Origin: Pseudomonadales bacterium | GTDB taxonomy: Bacteria > Pseudomonadota > Gammaproteobacteria > Pseudomonadales > DC-out160 | Length of the DNA stretch: 5,089 bases | Assembly: GCA_016765265.1 (NCBI GenBank) | Contig: JAESQG010000323.1 | Coordinates: forward strand, 1-5,089 | Direction of reading: 5' to 3' | In this document: positions 1 to 4,851 of the stretch, one piece after another | Layout of the letters: every line of letters begins with the position of its first letter | How positions within the stretch are numbered: position 1 is the first letter of the stretch | Notes under the pieces: generated by a model | Databases searched by the model: none | What the model saw: only the letters and a program-made list of their open reading frames with translations | Told to the model about the DNA's origin: nothing | Program-made: the position numbers and the translations under genes

Positions 1-327
1 GGTGAAAAGTATATTGGGGATTACTCAGGTGATAGGCAAACTGGCAGAGGCGTATTGACTTGGCCGGATGGGCATAAATATGTAGGCGATTTTATTGATG
101 GGATTAAACAGGGTAAGGGAACCTACATATGGGCTGATGGCCGACAATATGTTGGTGATTTTTATAATGATAAAATGAGTGGCAAAGGCTCTTTCGCTTG
201 GACCGATGGGAGTAAATATAAAGGTGAGTTTAAAGATGGAAAAATGGATGGCAATGGACTGTGTTATCCGGCGGGAGGAGCAGCCATTAAATGTGTCTAC
301 AGTGAGGGAGACGTAGTTAGGCAATAA
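1..327 (+). CDS. MORN-repeat protein, 3' part (start lies upstream of the window)
   Basis: Frame 1 is open from the first base to TAA at 325-327, giving 108 residues of a longer protein. It is built from four consecutive 23-residue MORN units: residues 3-25, 26-48, 49-71 and 72-94. Each starts (K/Q)Y(I/V/K)G(D/E)(Y/F) and has the family spacing YxGxF...G.G...W.DG. The last unit has decayed (CYPAGGA instead of W.DG), followed by a 14-residue tail ending GDVVRQ. The first unit begins at the window edge, so more repeats probably lie upstream and the TTG at 55 is an internal codon rather than a start. MORN repeats form elongated beta-hairpin arrays; in eukaryotes they are linked to lipid or protein contacts, but bacterial roles are mostly undefined. 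No enzyme domain is visible in this part, so the molecular role is unknown. The gene converges on the kinase gene, 29 bp away. Confidence 0.9.
   Translation, partial: GEKYIGDYSGDRQTGRGVLTWPDGHKYVGDFIDGIKQGKGTYIWADGRQYVGDFYNDKMSGKGSFAWTDGSKYKGEFKDGKMDGNGLCYPAGGAAIKCVYSEGDVVRQ
7..282 (+). repeat. Tandem 69-bp coding repeat (four MORN units)
   Basis: Units occupy 7-75, 76-144, 145-213 and 214-282, each exactly 69 bp (23 codons). The DNA has diverged but the (A/C)A(A/G)TAT...GG(T/C)GA(T/G)T start of each unit is recognisable. The array may continue upstream of the window. Such arrays can change copy number by recombination, though the divergence here argues the copies are old. Confidence 0.85.
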
Positions 328-353
328 TACTAAAAGGTTGCTTTTAGTATTAT
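324..353. terminator. Perfect 13-bp inverted repeat between convergent genes, candidate bidirectional terminator
   Basis: ATAATACTAAAAG (324-336) and CTTTTAGTATTAT (341-353) are exact reverse complements around a GTTG loop. The hairpin overlaps the MORN stop codon and ends 3 bp before the kinase stop, which is where a shared terminator would lie. It is AT-rich (few G-C pairs) and has no clear T-run after either arm. It may therefore be a weak intrinsic terminator or an mRNA 3'-end stabiliser rather than a strong stop. Confidence 0.6.
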
Positions 354-356
354 CTA

Positions 357-1310
357 CTAATTGCCCATATCTTTAAGAACAGCCTTAGCAGATTGGTAGC
401 GTGATTGAGGCCTTGGATGCAGCATCTTAGCGATAACCGCCGAAATATCTAAACCTACTTCACTCGCTAGAAAATCACGACTTGGCGGTTCAGCAGATGC
501 CGCATAAAGTGTTTTGCTCCGCGAGTCCGTACCGACATTCCAGCGCGCGCCCATCGTGAGTTCATAAAAAAGAATACCTGCCTGATAGATATCGCTACGC
601 TGATCCCAAGCTTCGCCTCGTGCTTGTTCTGGTGATATAAAAGAGGGCTTGCCCACCCACTGGTAGGCGTTTCGATCAACCATTTTTAAAAAATGAGCAC
701 ACCCAAAGTCGATTAGATGGATGTTGTGCCAATCGTCGAAAATAATGTTTTCGGAGCTGATATCACCATGAGCAATCGGATTTAATGTTGTGTGCATATA
801 ATGCAAGGAATGCAGTAGTTGCTTGGTTATGTCCAGGGAGATATCTTTGATGAGTTCAGGCGGGAAGATATCTTGTTTTTGAGACAAATTGATCAACCTA
901 AACCCTTCGATAAATTCATAGGCATAATAGGGTTTGCCATTAATTAAACCTCTCGATATATAGTGAGGAAGATGTTTTTCCTGTAGGTCACGTACTATTT
1001 GAGATTCGGTGCTGAACTGCCGCCGCACTCGACTGTTGGTGTACCACTCTTTCCGAATCATTTTAACCGCAATGGTCGGTTGATCATCTGTCTCCGGTGT
1101 GCCTTTGTATACGTCACAAATTCCGCCCTGCTTAAACGGCTTTAGCTCGTATTGGCATTTATCTAGCTGGAGAAGGATTGGGGGACGAGTTTTGTCGTCT
1201 TCAGTTGCGGGCACAGCATTTTTCAACTCGTCGTTTTTAGTGCCATCTTTGGTTTGAGCTCCACCATCGACTTTAGACGATATTCTTCTAAGAAAGCGTG
1301 ATAATTTCAT
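357..1310 (-). CDS. Hanks-type serine/threonine protein kinase, cytoplasmic, non-RD
   Basis: The 317-residue protein carries an almost complete eukaryotic-like kinase domain at about 55-315. Visible elements are a glycine-rich loop QGGICDVYKG (61-70), the ATP-anchoring Lys83 in IAVKMI, helix-C Glu102, the catalytic loop HGDISSEN (181-188; Asp183, Asn188), DFG at 201-203, SPE at 226-228, Asp240 in the DQRSDIYQAG helix, and the late Arg304. All residues needed for phosphotransfer are present, so it should be active. Two regulatory features are missing: the Arg of HRD is Gly182, and the activation segment reads VGKPSF where related kinases have VGTPxY. The first ~50 residues start with a basic amphipathic stretch (MKLSRFLRRISSK) and then look disordered. 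No transmembrane segment, PASTA or other sensor domain is seen. The ATG at 1310 is the first start in the frame, with only a weak Shine-Dalgarno. It is divergent from the pilin operon; control of that operon is possible but unproven. Confidence 0.92.
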   Translation of the reverse strand: MKLSRFLRRISSKVDGGAQTKDGTKNDELKNAVPATEDDKTRPPILLQLDKCQYELKPFKQGGICDVYKGTPETDDQPTIAVKMIRKEWYTNSRVRRQFSTESQIVRDLQEKHLPHYISRGLINGKPYYAYEFIEGFRLINLSQKQDIFPPELIKDISLDITKQLLHSLHYMHTTLNPIAHGDISSENIIFDDWHNIHLIDFGCAHFLKMVDRNAYQWVGKPSFISPEQARGEAWDQRSDIYQAGILFYELTMGARWNVGTDSRSKTLYAASAEPPSRDFLASEVGLDISAVIAKMLHPRPQSRYQSAKAVLKDMGN

Positions 1311-1326
1311 TGCTTGGACTATTTAA

Positions 1327-1365
1327 AATACCTGGAAGTCAATATCATACCTAAATCAAGGTATT
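1327..1365 (-). promoter_or_regulatory. ATACCT / AGGTAT copies in the kinase upstream region
   Basis: AATACCT at 1327-1333 and ATACCT at 1347-1352 are both reverse complements of the AGGTATT at 1359-1365. This gives a 6-bp hairpin or dyad with a 6-bp spacer (1347-1364) plus one extra half-site, within 55 bp of the kinase start. Read on the minus strand these are AGGTAT copies, one continuing as TATGAT, a -10-like hexamer without a good -35. It could be an operator or part of the kinase promoter; the elements are short, so chance is possible. Confidence 0.25.
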
Positions 1366-1573
1366 GCGGTTGGTGACTAAGATAAAACACATCATATTTC
1401 AAGATGATAGCTGTCCAATCAGACACGAGGATTATGCCATGGGAAGGTTCCCGAGTCTTGGCAGTATTCACTAATTTATGAGCCAGTAGATGTTACATGG
1501 CAGTTGAACATGTTTTCTAAACGTTAACTTGTGTAACAGGATTAAGCAGTTCGCAGGCGGTGTGGTGAGTAGT

Positions 1574-1582
1574 TGTGGATAA
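1574..1582 (-). promoter_or_regulatory. Exact DnaA-box 9-mer (TTATCCACA on the minus strand)
   Basis: TGTGGATAA on the plus strand is the reverse complement of the high-affinity DnaA-box consensus TTATCCACA. It is the only exact copy I noticed in the window, so this is not an origin. A lone box in a promoter region could bind DnaA as a transcription factor, or be a chance match. Confidence 0.35.
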
Positions 1583-1702
1583 TTGTAAAAAGAACAACTT
1601 TGCCCTTTTCAAATTAAGTATTAGCAGTATCATGTGTCTTAGAGCTTGTTGGATAGTTCTTTATCAGCGATTAGCGAGAGTTGTAAAACCCAAGGGATAT
1701 CG

Positions 1703-1728
1703 AAATAGGTATTAAAAATAGGTTAAAA
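1703..1728. repeat. Direct repeat, 13-bp period (AAATAGGT...TTAAAA)
   Basis: AAATAGGT occurs at 1703-1710 and again at 1716-1723, each followed by TTAAA (directly in the second copy, after AT-rich bases in the first). The 13-bp spacing is slightly more than one helical turn, so two protein subunits could bind on nearly the same DNA face. Its position about 60 bp before the -10 candidate fits an activator or repressor site, but no known consensus was recognised. Confidence 0.25.
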
Positions 1729-1786
1729 CAGCACTTTCGACCATTTGAAGGAGGGATTAGGGTGCGCTAGGTCCAAACTCCGAGTT

Positions 1787-1792
1787 TATAAT
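1787..1792 (+). promoter_or_regulatory. Candidate -10 element (TATAAT) for the pilin operon
   Basis: TATAAT at 1787-1792 matches the sigma-70 -10 consensus exactly. No good -35 lies 16-18 bp upstream (the bases there are GC-rich, near TGCGCTAG), and there is no extended TGn motif. If used, it would need an activator and would give a leader of about 130 nt before the pilin start. No sigma-54 GG-N10-GC element was found upstream of the pilin. Confidence 0.35.
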
Positions 1793-1876
1793 GAAAATAG
1801 TTGATCAAAAGTATGGAATTAGCCAAAAGATCGTGATACAAATTAGTCAGCTGAACCACTAGTGGGGAGGCGATTT

Positions 1877-1910
1877 AAAAAACCAATAAAAAACCAATAA
1901 AAAACGAAAT
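1877..1910 (+). repeat. Tandem A-rich 11-bp repeat before the pilin ribosome binding site
   Basis: AAAAAACCAAT is present exactly at 1877-1887 and 1888-1898, followed by a degenerate 12-bp third copy AAAAAACGAAAT at 1899-1910 and more A-rich sequence to 1921. It lies directly upstream of the Shine-Dalgarno. In mRNA this would be an almost unstructured A-rich leader, which favours ribosome loading on an abundantly made pilin. In DNA the phased A-tracts (11-bp period) could bend the helix. Confidence 0.6.
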
Positions 1911-1918
1911 AAAATAAT

Positions 1919-1925
1919 AAAGGGG
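1919..1925 (+). promoter_or_regulatory. Ribosome binding site supporting the GTG start of the pilin
   Basis: AAAGGGG lies 7 nt before GTG at 1933. This spacing supports GTG rather than the in-frame ATG at 1981, which would remove the prepilin leader and the cleavage site. Confidence 0.7.
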
Positions 1926-1932
1926 TCTACTT

Positions 1933-2169
1933 GTGAAAATATCTAAATTAATCTCTCCCAAAACTCAACGTGGTCAAGGAATGTCTGAGTATTTGATCAT
2001 GGTTGGTGTTATTGCAATTGGCGCTATCGTGGTGTTTGGTGAATTTGGTGTTATCGTTGAGGAGCAGGTTGCATCTGCGGCCAACGCGCTTAACGGTACT
2101 GCTCCAGCTGGTGTTGCTGGTGTTGTTGCTAATGACGCCGGTGTTGCTAAAACCTTGGCTGACCTATAA
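1933..2169 (+). CDS. flp: Flp-type (class IVb) prepilin
   Basis: This is a 78-residue precursor of a Flp/Tad pilus subunit. It has a short basic leader of 14 residues (MKISKLISPKTQRG), then QGMSEYLIMVGVIAIG. That matches the family cleavage rule G/xxxxEY, with Gly14 at -1, Glu19 at +5 and Tyr20 at +6. A prepilin peptidase (TadV/FppA or PilD type) encoded outside the window would release a mature 64-residue pilin. Residues 20-42 form the hydrophobic helix that packs in the pilus core; it contains Glu37. Residues 43-54 continue as an amphipathic helix. The last ~22 residues are Ala/Gly/Val-rich, without cysteines, and partly encoded by repeated GGTGTTGCT. Size and architecture are normal for Flp pilins, which assemble into adhesive bundles. 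It is the first gene of the rightward cluster. The GTG start is set by the ribosome binding site and by the leader. Confidence 0.92.
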   Translation: MKISKLISPKTQRGQGMSEYLIMVGVIAIGAIVVFGEFGVIVEEQVASAANALNGTAPAGVAGVVANDAGVAKTLADL

Positions 2170-2190
2170 GTTAGTTTAAAAACCCTATAC

Positions 2191-2234
2191 GACTCGAGCA
2201 CAGTGAAGCACAACGTTTTCACTCTGTTCGGGTT
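2191..2234 (+). terminator. Stem-loop just after the pilin gene, candidate attenuator or mRNA stabiliser
   Basis: CGAGCACAGTGAA (2195-2207) pairs with TTCACTCTGTTCG (2218-2230) with one G-U wobble and one C-C mismatch. The stem extends outward to 2191/2234 with two further wobbles, around a ~10-nt loop. It begins 21 nt after the pilin stop. No strict T-run follows (the sequence continues CTGTTGGGCACTCTTTT), so full termination is doubtful. Partial read-through or protection of the pilin mRNA 3' end is more likely, making much pilin and less of the downstream proteins. Confidence 0.5.
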
Positions 2235-2373
2235 CTGTTGGGCACTCTTTTCAGACGTTCAATATGCTTAACTTGTAAAGATTAAGGGAGAAATCTAATC
2301 GATAGGCGGTTGAGCGCTTATTTAGCGGAGTGCTTGAGTTCACTGAAAATTCTAAAATAACAAGAATGGGCTT

Positions 2374-3774
2374 ATGAAGAATATACAAGAGCCGATAGAA
2401 TTAGTTTTTTCCGCTCCTCCTTTGAAATATACTGTTTCATCTAAGTCTTCCTATCGTCAAAATCAAGCCGGTCAGGTTCTAATGCTTGGGATGGCCTTGT
2501 TAGTCGTCGCAGGACTTACCATTATCGCGACCTTTAATACCGGACGAGTTGTTAGCGATAAGGTCCAATTGGTTAACGCTGCTGATGCCGCCGCGTATAG
2601 CGCCGGTGTGATCGTGGCTCGCCAACTCAATTTTTTAGCTTATACGAACCGAGCTATGATGGCTAACCATGTGGCCGTTGCCCATATGGTGAGTTATACA
2701 TCGTGGGTTCGCTCTGTGCGCGACTTACGGCAAAATCATTCTGACGTGATTGATGAGATTATATTATTAGTGCCGGATCTAAATTTAACTTACGACGCCA
2801 TCGATGAGATTTTGGGTCCGGGGGGGACCGGTGCCGATAATATTTCGCCTCTGTATATCGCGCTAACTCAATCTCTTATGTACAGCCAAAGTTTAGCGCA
2901 AAAGATAACCTATGACTCGCTTGTGAATTATGATGCTGCTGGCGGGGAGCGGGCGCTTGAAGTGCAGGCGATGGAGTTGATTGCCGAGCTACACGAAATG
3001 ACTTTTTATCAAGACCCTGAATCGATCGAAGCCATCGATGTTAATAACCTAGAGCACCTGAACTATATAATCACTCGTGTAGCGGTACAAGATCAGATAC
3101 TTTTGAATACCGTCCAAACTGAGATCAATGAACAAGATGATCTTGTTCGTGGCTTTCTTAGTTACGATGAGGCTGGTGATGTGGATGTGATTTATGCCAT
3201 GGCAGAGAGATCGATAGATGCGCTAGCAAGCCGGGATTGGTTTCGAGATAGAAGCTGGGATTATGGCTGGATTCGACGGCAAGGTACTACTACCCAAAAT
3301 AATTTAGGGACTAGTTTGAACTGGGTCGCTAATGATAACTATGAAACGATTGAGGCTACAGTTGTTTCTAACGCGGGGATCGGTTCTGCTGATGCAGACG
3401 TTCTGTGCAGAGAAGCGAACGGTATCAATTCATTTTTTAGATGCGACGATGGCTACACCGGATTTGCGCAGCACTTCAGCATCAATTCTGCACTCCCTGG
3501 CCAACCAACCTTAAAATTAACTACCTTTTTAAGCAAAAGAATTCACAATCGTTTTATCGACAGTGCCTCCTATGATGCGGGAATTAATCAAGGCGCTGTT
3601 GGAGAGGATGCGAACGATGAAAATAATCGAGTTTATATTTCGGCTCTCGCTCGGTCAGAAGTGTTTTATGAGCGTCCTTGCGGAAAGGACGGCTGCGTAT
3701 GGGGCTTTGGCATGTATGATGGAGAGCAAGCTAATTTATATAATCCATTTTGGCAGGCGCACTTAAGTCAGTAG
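2374..3774 (+). CDS. TadG-like pilus assembly protein (membrane anchored, large periplasmic domain)
   Basis: The 466-residue protein has a ~32-residue N-terminal tail, then AGQVLMLGMALLVVAGLTII (32-51), a single hydrophobic segment. After this come NTGRVVSDKVQLVNAADAAAYSAGVIVARQ: the GQ-hydrophobic helix followed by an ADAAA(Y)SAG signature is typical of the TadG-like N-terminal domain. Gly33-Gln34 resembles a pseudopilin cleavage site, but +5 is Leu38 rather than Glu, so processing is doubtful. The rest (85-466) should be periplasmic or extracellular. It has acidic helical stretches and four cysteines in two close pairs (Cys345/Cys357 and Cys436/Cys441) that could form disulfides. No von Willebrand A motif (DxSxS) was seen, unlike many long TadG proteins. 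The start has a weak ribosome binding site (GGG 3 nt before ATG), which suggests modest translation. It lies between the pilin and the TadE-like gene. The family call is good; the exact role, as tip or anchoring subunit, is inferred. Confidence 0.8.
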   Translation: MKNIQEPIELVFSAPPLKYTVSSKSSYRQNQAGQVLMLGMALLVVAGLTIIATFNTGRVVSDKVQLVNAADAAAYSAGVIVARQLNFLAYTNRAMMANHVAVAHMVSYTSWVRSVRDLRQNHSDVIDEIILLVPDLNLTYDAIDEILGPGGTGADNISPLYIALTQSLMYSQSLAQKITYDSLVNYDAAGGERALEVQAMELIAELHEMTFYQDPESIEAIDVNNLEHLNYIITRVAVQDQILLNTVQTEINEQDDLVRGFLSYDEAGDVDVIYAMAERSIDALASRDWFRDRSWDYGWIRRQGTTTQNNLGTSLNWVANDNYETIEATVVSNAGIGSADADVLCREANGINSFFRCDDGYTGFAQHFSINSALPGQPTLKLTTFLSKRIHNRFIDSASYDAGINQGAVGEDANDENNRVYISALARSEVFYERPCGKDGCVWGFGMYDGEQANLYNPFWQAHLSQ

Positions 3775-3783
3775 GGCCCTATT

Positions 3784-3790
3784 AAGGGTG
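3784..3790 (+). promoter_or_regulatory. Ribosome binding site of the TadE-like gene
   Basis: AAGGGTG in the 23-bp gap after the TadG-like stop lies 7 nt before ATG at 3798. It confirms this start and a polycistronic arrangement with independent ribosome loading. Confidence 0.6.
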
Positions 3791-3797
3791 AAAATAT

Positions 3798-4685
3798 ATG
3801 AGCTTAAAAACAGGAATTAAACTAAGGCAAAAAGGCCAAGCGATGGCCGAGACGGTGGTAACTGTAGTCTCTGTTTTGATTCCCCTCGCCATTATGTTGC
3901 CGGCACTATCAGCGATTTTTGATATGCAAAATAGCGTTCATCAAGCGAGTCGCTACGTATCCTGGGAGCGAGTGGTGGGAAGACACGACGGTGTGTCAGA
4001 ACAGGAAGTGAGATCGCGATTTTATAAAGACCCTTTAAATGGGTTGACAGTAATAACAGATAAGGTAAATCCACTGTGGAATGCAGGTAGTCCAATATTC
4101 GATGAATGTGGGCAATTAGCTGTGTATGCCGGTACTGAAGTTAGTTCCTATCTAGTGAGAAATAGAGATACTGTAGTTGCTCCGTTTCCGAATTTTGGTG
4201 ATGAGATTGACTGGACTACGCAGCATTATGCGATGTTAGGACTGGATGCAACGAGTGTCGGCTATGTAGAAGCTGGCATAAATATGGAAATCGGGCCTAA
4301 ACAAGAATATTCACCTTGTCTGAACGGTAATGATGGGACCGTGTTGAATCTTGCGGCAGGGGCTAGATTGAGATCAAGAGGGGGTATTATAACGGATAGT
4401 TGGGTGCCCAGTAATGAAGATCAATTCAGGCGTCGCGTCAGTGGGGCAGTTCCTTTCGATAACGAAACACTTGAAGACATTACTTCGCTGACAGGATATA
4501 TACCCGTGATTGGGGATATCCCTAATACTGTCCCCATTCTTAAAGGGCTTGAGTCGGCCCTTATTGTTAGAGATAATCCGTTGTATAGCGAGGTGTTTAA
4601 CGATGTATTCCCTGAGTTGGGCAGTGCTTCGGAGGGCGGCTTTAATATGACAAATGAAGAGTTGTCTACTCTTCTGCCTAATTAG
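3798..4685 (+). CDS. TadE-like pseudopilin-type protein
   Basis: The 295-residue protein starts with a 13-residue basic leader (MSLKTGIKLRQKG), then QAMAETVVTVVSVLIPLAIM. Gly13 at -1 and Glu18 at +5 fit the prepilin-peptidase site of Flp and TadE/TadF precursors (G/QAMAE here, G/QGMSE in the pilin upstream). One transmembrane helix (about 20-42) follows, then FDMQNSVHQASRYVSWERVV, similar to the post-helix region of TadE-like proteins. The remaining ~230 residues should be exported; they contain two cysteines (104 and 174) that could pair. The protein is longer than classical TadE (usually under 200 residues), so it is either an expanded minor pilin or a related accessory protein. The first 23 bp after the TadG-like stop contain its ribosome binding site, indicating one operon. 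The last residues (ELSTLLPN) precede TAG at 4683. N-terminal family assignment is fairly secure; the distal domain was not recognised. Confidence 0.78.
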   Translation: MSLKTGIKLRQKGQAMAETVVTVVSVLIPLAIMLPALSAIFDMQNSVHQASRYVSWERVVGRHDGVSEQEVRSRFYKDPLNGLTVITDKVNPLWNAGSPIFDECGQLAVYAGTEVSSYLVRNRDTVVAPFPNFGDEIDWTTQHYAMLGLDATSVGYVEAGINMEIGPKQEYSPCLNGNDGTVLNLAAGARLRSRGGIITDSWVPSNEDQFRRRVSGAVPFDNETLEDITSLTGYIPVIGDIPNTVPILKGLESALIVRDNPLYSEVFNDVFPELGSASEGGFNMTNEELSTLLPN

Positions 4686-4725
4686 GCTGTTAACGGATTG
4701 TCTTTAGCTAATTTAGAATATAAAG

Positions 4726-4851
4726 ATGATGTCCCAAGCAAGGCAATATTGGTTTGACGATGGTGTACCGAAAGATAAATCAATGTATGACATTTACAAT
4801 GGGGTTGAACCTAAAGCATTTTCTATTCCTTCCCTTGATTTTCATTATTAG
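4726..4851 (+). CDS. Possible small ORF, 41 aa, overlapping the next gene (doubtful)
   Basis: ATG-ATG at 4726 opens a 41-codon frame rich in aromatic and acidic residues (for example QYWFDDGVPKDKSMYDIYNG), ending at TAG 4849-4851. It overlaps the start region and signal-peptide codons of the following gene in another frame. There is no clear ribosome binding site (TATAAAG precedes it). If translated, it could couple translation to the next start, which also lacks a ribosome binding site. It could equally be a chance frame. No known family recognised. Confidence 0.25.
   Translation: MMSQARQYWFDDGVPKDKSMYDIYNGVEPKAFSIPSLDFHY

Larger units (their letters stand above)
1311..1932. other. 622-bp gene-free divergent intergenic region
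   Basis: No convincing coding frame was found here on either strand. The region separates the leftward kinase from the rightward pilin operon and should hold both promoters. Small elements recognised in it are listed separately: inverted ATACCT/AGGTAT copies near the kinase, a DnaA box, a 13-bp-period direct repeat, a -10 candidate and the A-rich repeat before the pilin. Other short palindromes are GGGAA-GG-TTCCC (1441-1452), AACATGTT (1507-1514), TTGATCAA (1801-1808) and CCACTAGTGG (1856-1865). No tRNA, riboswitch or insertion sequence was recognised. Confidence 0.7.

Noticed and set aside
55..327. TTG at 55 as the true start of the MORN gene
   Set aside because: The same frame is open to the window edge and the repeat pattern continues upstream of the TTG.
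467..679. Minus-strand 70-codon frame inside the kinase gene
   Set aside because: It is nested in a different frame of a clearly conserved kinase domain, so it is a shadow frame.
1450..1530. TTGGCAG and ATGGCAG sequences resembling sigma-54 -24 elements upstream of the pilin
   Set aside because: Neither has GC at the -12 position after a 10-bp gap, so the GG-N10-GC rule fails.
1791..1862. A 23-codon ATG frame (MKIVDQKYGISQ...) just upstream of the pilin
   Set aside because: No ribosome binding site, its ATG overlaps the -10 candidate, and the peptide is not recognisable; most likely chance.
1974..2222. Minus-strand 82-codon frame opposite the pilin
   Set aside because: It is the antisense shadow of the pilin codons, with no ribosome binding site and no family resemblance.
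2284..2360. AAGGGAG and AGGCGG sequences suggesting a small gene between pilin and TadG-like gene
   Set aside because: AAGGGAG has no start codon at proper distance; the TTG after AGGCGG has no spacing and gives only 16 codons.
2241..2373. A separate promoter for the TadG-like gene
   Set aside because: Candidate hexamers (TTGGGC/TATGCT, TTGTAA/TAATCG) match consensus poorly; read-through from the pilin is simpler.
4683..4757. Possible read-through of the TadE-like TAG stop into 23 further codons
   Set aside because: The extension soon meets TGA, there is no family alignment to support it, and no read-through signal was recognised.
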